Source: Scandinavium ludwigii_A (GTDB taxonomy: Bacteria > Pseudomonadota > Gammaproteobacteria > Enterobacterales > Enterobacteriaceae). Taken from it: a stretch of DNA of 64,000 nt. The translations under genes and the position numbers were made by a program. The stretch lies in NCBI GenBank assembly GCA_050516505.1, contig CP191518.1, positions 1,860,001 through 1,924,000 on the forward strand, given 5' to 3'. This document shows, in pieces, positions 27,201 to 35,830 of this stretch (its first letter is position 1; each line of letters starts with the position of its first letter). Below the pieces are notes generated by a model. That model made no database searches, was not told where the DNA came from, and was given only the letters and a program-made list of their open reading frames with translations.

Positions 27201-28716
27201 TGAATATGGCCGTCAGGGGGAGCTGGTGCAGATGCAGCTTGCGGGCCATTACCCCCTGCGTCTGCAACATGACAGGCTGGGGCGGGAAATTGTCCGCGAG
27301 AGCGCCGCCGGTTTTATACAGGCGTGCAACTACACCGCAACGGGGCAGCTGGCAAACCAGGCCGCAGGACGAAACTCGCCCTTCTTTCAGCAACAGTTAA
27401 GCGAGCCGGAGGATGTGACGCCAGCCCTGCACGGCAGTGCAGTGAACCGCAGCTGGCAGTACGACCGGGCATACAACGTGGCGGGCATTGATGACGGACG
27501 CTGGGGAAAGATGCAGTACCAGTACGACAGCAATGATCAGCCAGTATCCGTATGCTTTGGAAGTGCCCTGCCGCGGCAGGAACAGTTTGCCTATGATGCA
27601 AACCAGAACCTGACCGGGCACGGGTTCTTATCACGCCGGAGGGATGCCGTATTACAGTGGGATGCACAATGCCAGCAGGCAGGGCGGGTACGCTCCCGGG
27701 GAAGCAGTCAGTACCGTTATGACACCGCAGGCCGGCTGGTAGAGAAGCGGGAGCACAAAGAGGGATACCGGCCGCGGATCTGGCGGTACCGCTGGAACGA
27801 ACAGGATCAGTTATTAGAACTTATCACGCCGAAAGGAGAACGCTGGCGCTACGGTTATGATGCGTTCGGACGGCGGATCCGCAAACTGCGGGTTGTGAAT
27901 AACACACCAGTGCAGCCAGGTGTAACGGTGGGTTATGAATATCTGTGGAGTGGCGACCAGCTAATCGAAGAATCCCCTATCTGTGCTGATGGCAGTGTGG
28001 CTTATGCGCAGAGCATTCACTGGTTGTATGCTCCCGGAGCACTGACCCCGGATGCCCGTTATGCGCAGGGAAAACTGCATTATGTGGTCGCCGACCATCT
28101 TGGGACACCACGGGAACTGCTGAACGAGCAGGGAAAGGTCGTCTGGGCGAACCGGCTAAGCACCTGGGGTAAAGCGGAGTTGTGGGGACAGCCCGCCAAT
28201 GATGAAGACAATGTGACGTGTAACCTGCGTTTTGCGGGGCAGTATGAGGATGAAGAATCGGGGTTGCACTACAACCGGTTCCGTTACTATGATACAGAGA
28301 CGGGGCAGTACCTGACGCCGGACCCGATAGGTCTGGCGGGTGGAGTGAATCCTTACGGGTATGTGCATAACCCGTTGAGCTGGGTTGATCCGCTGGGGTT
28401 GGCTGGGAAGGATTGTTGTGAAACAAGAAAAAATTCAGCAGGTAAGGATGTGCTTCGCCGTTATGTGAAGACTCAGGATGATTTGCTTGCTGAAGCGGAA
28501 AAGGCTGCAGGGGGGAATCTTGACTCGTTTGATAATTACAAACCTGATTGGTATCAAAGCAGCGACGGAAAACGAAAAATAGAATGGAACCCTTATGGGC
28601 ATGCTAATACTAATGAAGGTCCTCACGTGACAATACGAGACTATGATGGTAGACGTTATCCTGTTACGGAAAAAATATTTATTGAGGGCAGAGACGAATA
28701 TGATGGAAAATTCTAA
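24268..28716 (+). CDS. rhs: Full-length prePAAR-PAAR-Rhs T6SS effector
   Basis: This 1,482-residue effector has an N-terminal prePAAR region with two glycine/alanine-rich hydrophobic blocks (about residues 57-97 and 135-190). A PAAR domain follows (about 195-280; GSPNVYFEGKSVARVGD). The Rhs shell comes next (about 320-1350), with many YD repeats such as GRLVEKREHKEGY and YDAVGRRIW. The core ends in the conserved PDPIGLAGGVNPYGYVHNPL and WVDPLGL, where Rhs proteins self-cleave. The last 104 residues are the variable toxin. I do not recognise its family; it contains NPYGHANTNEGPHVTIRDYD, with two histidines that could be catalytic. The immunity gene overlaps its end. Confidence 0.92.
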   Translation: MSVQQGVWTGAGAAGGRSAVRQDVMEQQRGATPPDTHLGSAEAFNEQALSFMESEGVNYTVTAGMGAYAVATGAGAPFAVGFAAGYVGAQAGSYLGDKAGHSVAGALGWKKVATEGDAPARLGDFIAHQKKDLGTWGVIGGILLGAAAAVAVGALVVATGGAALVVVAAAAAAGGFVGAGVAAVGMAMGQYGENKGTIIAGSPNVYFEGKSVARVGDLLECSVHPSPPAVIAEGAKTVYANGKQIARLGHRTTCDANINSGAATIVETQETAQVFAVKDSRSSMLRWVAIVASYLPIPKGKKGKPKTSAEAEGCSSKKCTKPGEPVDAATGDFLQVWPVIDIPGILPLNLTRFYRSTASGSGTFGHKWRDSWSQHLIIEKNVIHFQDHEGVLLTYDAPEDDDNVQAVNLHEGQYLLYGKRSSELHIFNRQTQQILHFGHRQGERCFLSAISDRVGNKICFLYDADEKLSRIEHNAGYYLELSYEQHQLARIELITATERQWLVKCSYTPHGLLAECDTFQFTHLFHEYDGAGYMTRWHDTDKTDAFIQYDRQGRVLTTRTASEHYQDRFIYDDLARCTTYQDAEGGITRFWYNNDGQVVREIDPLGRERLTKWSFSNKVAETDALGRTVTFRRNRFGEAEEIQTSEGDIYQYHYNGFGQATQSRLPEGKSWQYIYDQQGQLCCIVNPQGLRQEYRYGARGERLRHILPDGTEWRYRYNAQLQVCEITAPDGGTTLLRQDILGRLRESQDPLGQTTCYRYGAHHASPAGSVSQIVLPDGVTQSIAYDSEKRIAALTDGAGKTTHYAYGGFDLVTGITRPGGQRLTFDYDKLTRLTRVTNALGETYRYIRDTAGQVVSETDFTGRTVGYQYDAVGRRIWAHHPDKRVICWQYSSRDQLVAQRTWRCEALCSVLVATVLYDYDSSGRLVKAENTDAVVEFEYNDAGQLIAERLNGREINHQWDALKGTPCARQAGGLGLEFEYGRQGELVQMQLAGHYPLRLQHDRLGREIVRESAAGFIQACNYTATGQLANQAAGRNSPFFQQQLSEPEDVTPALHGSAVNRSWQYDRAYNVAGIDDGRWGKMQYQYDSNDQPVSVCFGSALPRQEQFAYDANQNLTGHGFLSRRRDAVLQWDAQCQQAGRVRSRGSSQYRYDTAGRLVEKREHKEGYRPRIWRYRWNEQDQLLELITPKGERWRYGYDAFGRRIRKLRVVNNTPVQPGVTVGYEYLWSGDQLIEESPICADGSVAYAQSIHWLYAPGALTPDARYAQGKLHYVVADHLGTPRELLNEQGKVVWANRLSTWGKAELWGQPANDEDNVTCNLRFAGQYEDEESGLHYNRFRYYDTETGQYLTPDPIGLAGGVNPYGYVHNPLSWVDPLGLAGKDCCETRKNSAGKDVLRRYVKTQDDLLAEAEKAAGGNLDSFDNYKPDWYQSSDGKRKIEWNPYGHANTNEGPHVTIRDYDGRRYPVTEKIFIEGRDEYDGKF

Positions 28717-29131
28717 TGTCCAGATACTAAATTGGGATGAGTCCAGTGTAGTATTGAAAAGTGTGATCGGATGTGAACCAAAGCAGTTGGCAAACATTAG
28801 TCACTCTGAAAAAAACAAGCCATTATATTGTAAGAGGATTAAGGACTGGCAACATTATAACGACGAGAAGATTTTTTCTCTTATAAATGCATATCAGTAT
28901 ATGGAATCTGATGTATATATAGTTTGTGATGTATCTTACTCTCAATGTAAAGGTGTTTTTCTTCTGCACTTATCAGAAGTTGCTGTATTTGTTTCTAAGT
29001 ATTATGATACTTTCGGTGAGTATCTTTTTGATGACGATGTGTATTTAATTTTCCCCAAACATAAGAAATTACTTGTTTACCAGCACGAGGGTTATCATAT
29101 GTTGTATTCAATACCTCTTGCACCTCTATAA
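28700..29131 (+). CDS. Probable immunity protein for the full-length Rhs toxin
   Basis: This 143-residue acidic protein (from MMENSNVQILNWDESS) has no signal peptide and no family I recognise. It overlaps the rhs stop by 17 bases, the standard arrangement for cognate immunity, and is AT-rich like other tip/immunity genes. GAGGG lies upstream of the chosen ATG at 28700; the next ATG at 28703 is equally possible. The stop codon directly abuts the left inverted repeat of the IS630-type remnant, so the insertion just missed truncating it. Confidence 0.65.
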   Translation: MMENSNVQILNWDESSVVLKSVIGCEPKQLANISHSEKNKPLYCKRIKDWQHYNDEKIFSLINAYQYMESDVYIVCDVSYSQCKGVFLLHLSEVAVFVSKYYDTFGEYLFDDDVYLIFPKHKKLLVYQHEGYHMLYSIPLAPL

Positions 29132-29825
29132 CTAAATAGCTTCGCAAAATAGTAGATCACTTAGAGGGAACTCAGCCCGGATTGTGCGATCTGATCAATC
29201 GCCAAATCAAAACAAATCACCAACCGGACTGAGCGATGCCGATCATAGCAGCTATCCCTGATGAAGAACGACTGTTGATGCGTAAAGAAGCACCGCAAAC
29301 CCTCGAATCCCGTATTTTATCAAGATGAAGTCGATATCGACCTGAGCCCCAAAATCGGTGTGGACTGGATGCATAAAGGGCAACAGAAATGTGTCGCTAC
29401 ACTAGGGCAGAACCAGAAGCATTATCTGGCTGGATCACTACATTCTGGCACCGGAAAAATCCACAACGTCAGCGGCAGCAGTAAAAATTCTGATTTATTT
29501 ATCAGACTGTTAGTGGCATTGCGGTGTACATATCGGCGAGCGAAAGCCATTACGCTGGTTCTTGATAACTACGTCATTCATAAAAGCCGCAAAGTAGAGC
29601 GCTGGCTGGAAAAGAACACGAAGTTCCGGTTGTTATTCCTGCCGACATATTCACCGTGGCTGAACCCAATAGAACTACTGTGGTTATCACTACACGAAAC
29701 CATCAGTGCCGTTATATGTGGCAGTTACTGAAACAGGTCAATCAGTTTATGAGGGCTACTTCACCGTTCCCAGGCAATCAACACGGACTTGCTAAAGTGG
29801 AGCGTTAATATGCGAAGTTATCTAG
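29132..29825 (+). mobile_element. Internally deleted IS630-family insertion sequence
   Basis: Terminal inverted repeats are CTAAATAGCTTCGCAAAATA at 29132-29151 and, on the other strand at 29806-29825, CTAGATAACTTCGCATATTA (16 of 20 match). The element is about 694 bp, well below the 1.1-1.2 kb usual for this family, because the middle of the transposase is missing. TA dinucleotides lie near both ends, consistent with IS630 target choice, but a clean duplication cannot be assigned. It interrupts the array between the first immunity gene and an orphan toxin tip. Confidence 0.75.
29236..29808 (+). pseudogene. IS630-family transposase, degraded
   Basis: The N-terminus (MPIIAAIPDEERLLMRKEAP from the ATG at 29236) is followed by a large internal deletion. 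The frame then resumes near 29318 with the catalytic-core start YQDEVDIDLSPKIG and continues through HYLAGSLHSGTGKIH, ITLVLDNYVIHKSRK and FLPTYSPWLNPIELLW. These contain the three acidic positions of the DDE core. A further frameshift near 29705 separates the tail (MWQLLKQ... to HGLAKVER). The protein cannot be active. Confidence 0.8.
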
Positions 29826-29838
29826 CCCTAAGAATTTA

Positions 29839-30021
29839 ATGGATTTTCTGACGAATAAGAATACCAAGGCCGGAACTTATCATTGGGATGATATTATGGA
29901 TCCTGATAATTCAGGTAGAGTATCAGGCCACGGAGCTGGAAATCCTGATGGTGACCTCCCTCATCTTCAGGCTCATCAGAATGATGGAAAAACAATACAT
30001 ATATTCTTCCCTTGGGAATAA
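29839..30021 (+). pseudogene. Orphan Rhs toxin tip remnant
   Basis: A 60-codon frame carries the end of a toxin domain: AGTYHWDDIMDPDNSGRV, then GHGAGNPDGDLPHLQAHQND and GKTIHIFFPWE. No Rhs core is attached, and the IS remnant lies just upstream. The GHG-x-N-x3-G-x-x-H pattern resembles the tip of the full-length Rhs protein and another orphan tip near 37.1 kb, so these may share a fold. The immunity-like gene eight bases downstream supports a displaced tip/immunity cassette. Confidence 0.55.
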
Positions 30022-30028
30022 ATTTGAT

Positions 30029-30415
30029 ATGAAAAATAAAAGTATTGATGCATTATTACGTGGAAGAGTTCTTCTATTGGAGATAACACCTGATAATGAA
30101 ACCTGCAGAGCCTGGATTGAGCTTTCACTTCAGGATAGGCTAAAACCACCTTATCCTTTTAGAACGGATGATTATGCAATACTGGGGCGTTCACCATACT
30201 CCGGTTATTGTGAACTTGATTCTGCAGTATTTAAATTAAGAAAATCTTCTTTCTTAGTATCTGATATTGAGAATGAATTTGACCCATCTTATGATGGCGC
30301 TGAAAATTATATAGAAATCCATTCACTGGACGAACTAAATAAATATCTCGATGACAATAATTTATATTTGGAGGATTTCGTTGATTCATCAGATGTTGAT
30401 GATTATCCATTGTGA
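30029..30415 (+). CDS. Orphan immunity protein (unrecognised family)
   Basis: The 128-residue product begins MKNKSIDALLRGRVLLLEIT and is very acidic toward its end (LEDFVDSSDVDDYPL). I do not recognise the family. Its place directly after a toxin-tip remnant, its low GC and a hairpin terminator 9 bp past its stop mark it as an immunity gene. The open frame extends upstream in another register across the toxin remnant, but ATG 30029 is the first start after that tip ends. Confidence 0.6.
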   Translation: MKNKSIDALLRGRVLLLEITPDNETCRAWIELSLQDRLKPPYPFRTDDYAILGRSPYSGYCELDSAVFKLRKSSFLVSDIENEFDPSYDGAENYIEIHSLDELNKYLDDNNLYLEDFVDSSDVDDYPL

Positions 30416-30423
30416 TTTTTATA

Positions 30424-30458
30424 CCGGAAAGAACAATCAGATCTTTACGGGTTTTATT
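30424..30458 (+). terminator. Hairpin terminator after orphan immunity gene
   Basis: CCGGAAAGA at 30424-30432 pairs with TCTTTACGG at 30442-30450 (one mismatch), followed by GTTTTATT. The same CCGGAAAG stem recurs after other immunity genes in this array. Confidence 0.65.
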
Positions 30459-30502
30459 TATACTTATTATCTAAGCCGTCATTACCCCTAACACCAATTT
30501 AA

Positions 30503-32131
30503 TATTCTTTCAACGGGCAGGCGGTCACACATCAGTGGGATGACCAGGCACCACGCGCCCTGTCGCGGACCTCCGACGGGCTGACGTCAGGGTACGAATA
30601 CGATACGGGGGGACGGATAAGCGCCCTGCAGGTGGGTGATTTCAGCCCACTGTCGCTGAGCTACGATGCGGCAGGCCGGGAGCATCTGCGCCAGAGCCGG
30701 GCGGGGTTTATTCAGGCGCAGGGTTATACCCCGACGGGGATGTTGCAGGTGCAGGCGGCCGGACGAGACTCGGTGCAGTTCAGGCATCTGCTGGCCGGGG
30801 ACGGGAGTGAGATGACCGGCAGCGTGGTGAACCGGCGCTGGGCGTATGACGGGGCGTATAATGTGCGGTGCATCGAGGATGGGCTGTGGGGCAACGCGCA
30901 GTACAGTTACGACCAGAACGACCAGATAACCCGGATGATGTCGGGCGGGACAGCGTTCCCGGAAGAGCGGTTTGAGTACGACGCGGACCTGAATATCAGG
31001 ACGGTACTGGCGGCGGAACAACTTATCCGTCAGCAACAGCAGGCCGGGCGGGTGGTGAGTCGGGGGGACTGTGAATACCGGTACGACACCGCCGGGCGAC
31101 TGACGGAAAAGCGGGTGTGCCGGGACGGCTGGCGGCCACAGCGGTGGCGTTACCGGTGGAATGCGCACAGCCAGCTGAGCGAGTTTATCACCCCGGGCGG
31201 TGAGCGGTGGCGCTATGTGTATGACCCGTTCGGGCGGCGTATCCGCAAGGAAAAGCTGTCAGACATCGCCGCCGGAACAAGGGCGGTGGGGTGTGAATAC
31301 CAGTGGAGCGGTGACCAGCTGATAGCGGAAACGCCGGTGTACGCAGACGGCACGGCGGCATATGAGGAGAGCATCCACTGGCTGTATGCCCCGGGAGGGC
31401 TGACGCCGGTCGCACGACAGGAAAAGGGCAAGCTGCATTATGTGGTGAGTGACCACATGGGGACGCCGCGTGAGCTGCTGACGGAGCAGGGGAAAAGGGC
31501 GTGGGCCGGAAGGCTGAGCCTCTGGGGCAGGGGCAGTCAGTGGGCGGTAGCGGCGAATGATGCGGACAAGCTGAGCTGTAACCTGCGTTTTGCGGGGCAG
31601 TATGAGGATGAAGAATCGGGGTTGCACTACAACCGGTTCCGTTACTATGATACAGAGACGGGGCAGTACCTGACGCCGGACCCGATAGGGTTGCTGGGAG
31701 GGGTGAATCCTTACGGGTATGTGCATAACCCGCTGGGATGGGTGGATCCGCTGGGGCTGGCGTGTTGTCCGCCGAAGTATGGTTCAAGGAATGAAGCTTT
31801 TAGGGCAGCAAAAAGGGATGCGGGGATACCGATGGGGCAGCAACCAGATAGTCTTAATTCAGCGAGAATGACGGATATCAACGGGCGTAATATTTTGGAT
31901 TCTAATCATCAACCTATATACACACGAGAGTATAAGTATACTCGCTCTGATGGTTCCGAAATCATTATTCAAGAACATTCTGCGGGCCATACATATGGGG
32001 GGCCGGGAACACCCGGTAATCAGGGGCCTCATTTTAATACACGACCAGTAGATTCCGAAACAGGAAGGGCAAGCAGAAATGGCACTATTCCTGGAACTGC
32101 GGAACACTATGACTTCCCTGGAGTAAAATAA
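30503..32131 (+). pseudogene. Displaced rhs 3' fragment with HNH/endonuclease VII-like toxin tip
   Basis: The frame is open from 30503, after a TAA at 30500-30502, and lacks an N-terminus, PAAR domain and start. It encodes about 420 residues of Rhs core (NGQAVTHQWDDQAPRALSRT at the start, PDPIGLLGGVNPYGYVHNPL at the end). From about 31760 a 123-residue tip follows with MTDINGRNILDSN, IYTREYKYTRSDGSE and HSAGHTYGGPGTPGNQGPHF. That pattern matches toxin tips annotated as HNH/endonuclease VII-fold nucleases, so DNA cleavage is the likely activity. An internal GTG at 30632 could start a shortened product, but the piece is best seen as a donor cassette that can recombine onto the intact rhs gene. 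Confidence 0.75.
31760..32131 (+). other. Toxin domain: HNH/endonuclease VII-like tip
   Basis: This is the variable tip of the preceding rhs fragment, beginning directly after WVDPLGL. Candidate catalytic residues are the histidines in QEHSAGH, GPHF and AEHYDF. GC content falls sharply at the core/tip border, as expected for exchangeable toxin DNA. The family name rests on my recognition of the motif pattern, not on a profile search. Confidence 0.55.
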
Positions 32132-32133
32132 TT

Positions 32134-32517
32134 ATGTGGTTTGAATATGCTCATGGAAAAGAAAAAATAATCCACATGTTTAATAGTGAATTATCTCTGG
32201 ATGATGTGGTGTTTGAGAGTTTTATATTTTACACTCACTCTTCTTTACGTGTTAATTTTTACGTAAAAAAAATTCCGCAACACGTCCCTGAAAAATGGGA
32301 AGCAGTTAAATTCAACGCCATAAAGATTAACTTAGAATTTAGTAATGTAACTAAATTTGAGAGCAAGGGGTGTAATTTAGGGTTCAGATGCACACCTGCT
32401 ATATATTTCAATGATGGCAATATATACTTAATAATTAAAGATAAAGACTTTGAGCTTAGTTGTATCTCAGAGTTTATGGAAATTCAAGATATTGCTCCAT
32501 TTCTTGGTCATCCGTAG
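32134..32517 (+). CDS. Immunity protein, Imm50-like
   Basis: The 127-residue product begins MWFEYAHGKEKIIHMF two bases after the nuclease tip stop. The pattern of beta strands, a P-E-x-W motif (PQHVPEKWEAV) and a late VTKFESKG segment resembles the Imm50 immunity family, so I assign it tentatively. The position makes it the probable antidote to the nuclease tip. Codon use is AT-rich, unlike the rhs core. Confidence 0.6.
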   Translation: MWFEYAHGKEKIIHMFNSELSLDDVVFESFIFYTHSSLRVNFYVKKIPQHVPEKWEAVKFNAIKINLEFSNVTKFESKGCNLGFRCTPAIYFNDGNIYLIIKDKDFELSCISEFMEIQDIAPFLGHP

Positions 32518-32553
32518 AGGGCCAAGGTACGACTATTTTCTTGGGGTTATTGC

Positions 32554-32937
32554 ATGAAGACAGTGTTGGATTGCCGTGAAAATAAAAATATCCCATTAAT
32601 CGAACGTGAGATTACAGTCGATGACTCTAAACTAATTGTTAGTTTTTCTCTAATCGGTGATTTGAATTTCATCTTTGAATATTTTAAAGGTTATGAATGC
32701 TATGATGAGTCCATAAGAAGTGCTGAAAAATCTATCACATTGGAAAGGGGAATCACAAACGATGATTATCTTTTTGAAGAAATTGATTTTTCCAAGCAAC
32801 AGGGTGAATCAAAAATTAGCCTATTAAAAGCCATGATTCTTGACGAATTGAACTTGCCTGATGATGGGGAAGGATTTATATATAATGGTGATGGAATTTA
32901 TGTTGAAACTCTGTTAAATAGACTTAGTTCGAGATGA
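32554..32937 (+). CDS. Second orphan immunity-like protein
   Basis: This 127-residue acidic protein (MKTVLDCRENKNIPLIERE) follows the Imm50-like gene by 36 bp. I recognise no family. It has no toxin tip of its own, so it is likely either an orphan immunity gene whose toxin was lost or a second antidote. A strong CCGGAAAG hairpin ends the unit 10 bp later. Confidence 0.55.
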   Translation: MKTVLDCRENKNIPLIEREITVDDSKLIVSFSLIGDLNFIFEYFKGYECYDESIRSAEKSITLERGITNDDYLFEEIDFSKQQGESKISLLKAMILDELNLPDDGEGFIYNGDGIYVETLLNRLSSR

Positions 32938-32946
32938 TTATTTTGA

Positions 32947-32979
32947 CCGGAAAGTCCTGTTAGAGCTTTCCGGCTTTTT
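32947..32979 (+). terminator. Rho-independent terminator
   Basis: CCGGAAAG at 32947-32954 pairs perfectly with CTTTCCGG at 32966-32973, followed by CTTTTT. It closes the Imm50-like/orphan immunity unit. Confidence 0.8.
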
Positions 32980-32982
32980 CAG

Positions 32983-33356
32983 TTTCCGTTACGATGATAA
33001 CGGGACGGGGCGATACATTATCCCGGACCCGATAGGGTTGCAGGGTGGGGTGAATCCTTACGGGTATGTTAATAACCCGCTGGGATGGGTGGATCCGCTT
33101 GGCTGGCTTGTTGTCTTTCATGTCCTTCATGTCCTGAACTTCCTGAAAGTATTGCGAAAACGATTGAAAATGGGCTTTATCAAAATAGAACATTATCATC
33201 GGATGAAATATTCTACAAATATCATGGGCTAGATAATCTAACTGGTAAAAATATTCATGGTTGACTAAATTTGGTGAAGGTGGTGCTACTCAATATTTTA
33301 TAGAAAACTACTCAGATGTTTTGCGTCCAATTGGGGATTCCATAGGATTAAAATAA
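32983..33356 (+). pseudogene. Short rhs stub with scrambled toxin tip
   Basis: About 40 codons of Rhs end (FRYDDNGTGRYIIPDPIGLQ, NPYGYVNNPLGWVDPLG) lead into a broken tip. In one frame the tip reads PELPESIAKTIENGLYQNRT and FYKYHGLDNLTGKNIHG, then stops. A different frame then gives the last residues of another toxin, GEGGATQYFIENYSDVLRP, identical to the end of the rhs fragment at 33797-35830. Two toxin tips have thus been joined by deletion, leaving neither intact. The surviving immunity gene follows directly. Confidence 0.65.
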
Positions 33357-33358
33357 AT

Positions 33359-33601
33359 GTGAAAATAGATAACATCGAAGTTTGTAATCCAATAGTTGAA
33401 CTGGTGAAATTACTAGAAGCTTATGATTATACAATTATTGAAGAAAAGGTTAGCGATTATCATTTTAATGAAGTTTTCATAAAAATGAAAAGCAACACAT
33501 CAAAAAAACTTCTCTATATTAACATGGCCAACATTACACAGCCAGAACAAGGTTTATTTTGCTGTGGTTGTCATTGGTCTGGTGTGAAATTAAATAATTA
33601 G
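33359..33601 (+). CDS. Immunity protein, duplicated copy 1
   Basis: The 80-residue product (MKIDNIEVCNPIVELVKLLE) is nearly identical to the one at 35827-36075; the copies differ at only a few residues. Its start is a GTG at 33359, because the ATG used by the other copy is lost here: the ATG at 33357 is followed at once by TGA. C-terminal CCGCHW-type cysteines (FCCGCHWSGVKLNN) could bind metal. I recognise no family. Its full-length toxin is missing at this copy, leaving an orphan. Confidence 0.6.
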   Translation: MKIDNIEVCNPIVELVKLLEAYDYTIIEEKVSDYHFNEVFIKMKSNTSKKLLYINMANITQPEQGLFCCGCHWSGVKLNN

Positions 33602-33607
33602 CTAATG

Positions 33608-33650
33608 AACAGGGATGTATCACCAGCGATCTTCCCTGTTGATATTTTTC
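33608..33650 (+). terminator. Hairpin terminator after immunity copy 1
   Basis: AACAGGGA at 33608-33615 pairs with TCCCTGTT at 33633-33640, followed by GATATTTTTC. The same structure follows the second immunity copy. Confidence 0.65.
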
Positions 33651-33796
33651 CGCTGCGTTCACTACACCAAAACAGCGCATCCTGCATTCTCTTCATCAAA
33701 TGCGGCGCCTGATAAACCTGCTCATGCAATTCCTACGTCTCGTTATTATCTGCCATTAGCACAATACACCCTCGGTGATTTTCATCGTCCCGCCCT

Positions 33797-35830
33797 GACG
33801 GTCGGACCCTGCGCTTTGAGTATGACTCCCTCACGCGGCTGAAGCAGGTGACCAGCGCGGGCGGTGAAAACTATACGCTTGAGCGGGATGCGGCCGGGCA
33901 GCTTGTCCGTGAGACGGATTTTACCGGACGCACGGTTCAGTATACGTATGATGCCGCGGGTCGGCGTGTGAGCGCCCAGCACCCGGATGGCCGCCTGATG
34001 CGCTGGCACTATTCCCTGCGGGATGAACTGATACGCCAGGAGGTGTGGCAGGGCGGCGACACACAGTCGACGCTGCTTGCGGTCACGCAGTACGGGTATG
34101 ACCGGCAGGGGCGGATGATACGGGCGCAGAACGATGACGCTCTGGTGGAGTTTGAGTATGACGCAGCCGGGCGTCAGGTATGTGAGCGGCTCAACGGGCA
34201 GGCGGTGACGCATCACTGGGATGACCGGACACAGCGTGCCTTGTCGCGGACCTGCGGCGGGCTGACGTCAGGTTACGAATACGATACAGGGGGACGGATA
34301 AGCGGCCTGCAGGTGGGGGATTTCAGCCCACTGTCGCTGAGCTACGATGCGGCAGGCCGGGAGCATCTGCGCCAGAGCCGGGCGGGGTTTATTCAGGCGC
34401 AGGGTTATACCCCGACGGGGATGTTGCAGGTGCAGGCGGCCGGACGAGACTCGGTGCAGTTCAGGCATCTGCTGGCCGGGGACGGGAGTGAGATGACCGG
34501 CAGCGTGGTGAACCGGCGCTGGGCGTATGACGGGGCGTATAATGTGCGGTGCATCGAGGATGGGCTGTGGGGCAACGCGCAGTACAGTTACGACCAGAAC
34601 GACCAGATAACCCGGATGATGTCGGGCGGGACAGCGTTCCCGGAAGAGCGGTTTGAGTACGACGCGGACCTGAATATCAGGACGGTACTGGCGGCGGAAC
34701 AACTTATCCGTCAGCAACAGCAGGCCGGGCGGGTGGTGAGTCGGGGGGACTGTGAATACCGGTACGACACCGCCGGGCGACTGACGGAAAAGCGGGTGTG
34801 CCGGGACGGCTGGCGGCCACAGCGGTGGCGTTACCGGTGGAATGCGCACAGCCAGCTGAGCGAGTTTATCACCCCGGGCGGGGAGCGGTGGCGTTATGCG
34901 TATGACCCGTTCGGGCGGCGTATCCGCAAGGAAAAGCGGTCAGACATCGCCGCCGGGACAAGGCCTGTGGGGTGTGAATACCAGTGGAGCGGGGACCAGC
35001 TGATAGCGGAGACGCCGGTGTACGCAGACGGCACGGCGGCATATGAGGAGAGCATCCACTGGCTGTATGCCCCGGGAGGACTGACACCGGTCGCACGACA
35101 GGAAAAGGGCAAGCTGCATTATGTGGTGAGTGACCACATGGGGACGCCGCGGGAGCTGCTGACGGAGCAGGGGAAAAGGGCGTGGGCAGGCCGGCTGAGC
35201 CTCTGGGGCAGGGGCAGTCAGTGGGCGGTAGCGGCGAATGATGCGGACAAGCTGAGCTGTAACCTGCGTTTTGCGGGGCAGTATGAAGACAGTGAGTCGG
35301 GGTTGCACTACAACCGGTTCCGTTACTATGATACGGAGACGGGGCAGTACCTGACGCCGGACCCGATAGGGTTGCTGGGAGGTGTGAATCCGTACGGGTA
35401 TGTCTCAACTCCGTTAAAATATGCAGATCCTCTTGGGTTATGCAAATGTGATATCACTTCTAAGGCATCGAGATGGCAAGGTAAAGATGATTATCCTGGA
35501 ATTGATGATTGGAAAGTAGGCGGATTAAAGGAAGGGGAACTAGTGTATGGGGGAGTTCCAGGTCAGACGGAGTTCTATTTATCTCAATCTACCTTAGATT
35601 CAGCTAACGGTTCAAAAGCTGCTCTATGGAAAAGTGCTCAAGTTAAAGCTCATGATATTTATGGATATCGTTCACAAGTGCAAGCATATATAGTCACACA
35701 AGATACTAAAGTAGCAACTTCAGTAGTTACAGCTAACCCTCATTTGGGTGAAGGTGGAGCTACTCAATATTTTATAGAAAACTACTCAGATGTTTTGCGT
35801 CCAATTGGAAATCCCATAGGATTAGAATGA
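33797..35830 (+). pseudogene. Displaced rhs 3' fragment with unrecognised (possibly ADP-ribosyltransferase-like) tip
   Basis: This fragment starts abruptly in the Rhs core (GRTLRFEYDSLTRLKQVTSA) without PAAR or N-terminus; an internal GTG at 33848 is the first possible start. The core is nearly identical to the 30.5-kb fragment over more than 1 kb. It ends PDPIGLLGGVNPYGYV, followed by a tip of about 130 residues with GELVYGGVPGQTEFYLSQS, VKAHDIYGYRSQVQAYIV and LGEGGATQYFIENY. The spaced Gly/Gln-Phe and GG-x-x-Q elements loosely recall ADP-ribosyltransferase toxins, but I am not confident. The stop overlaps the immunity gene in an ATGA. Confidence 0.7.

Larger units (their letters stand above)
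33273..33877 (+). repeat. Direct repeat, copy 1 (immunity gene plus spacer plus rhs start)
   Basis: Copy 1 runs from the toxin end (GGTGAAGG at 33273) through the immunity gene and spacer into the next rhs fragment. Landmarks in copy 2 (35747-36351) lie at a constant offset of 2,474 bases: the toxin end, the immunity start and the rhs junction. This implies an ungapped repeat of about 605 bp with scattered substitutions. Confidence 0.85.

Noticed and set aside
29888..30028. Upstream extension of the 30029 immunity gene
   Set aside because: The extension reads the toxin remnant out of frame (many Ile/Met runs); the toxin register at 29839-30021 makes better sense.
33038..33232. A 64-residue protein ending MKYSTNIMG
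   Set aside because: It starts inside the rhs core stub and then runs out of frame through a broken toxin tip; treated as part of the pseudogene.
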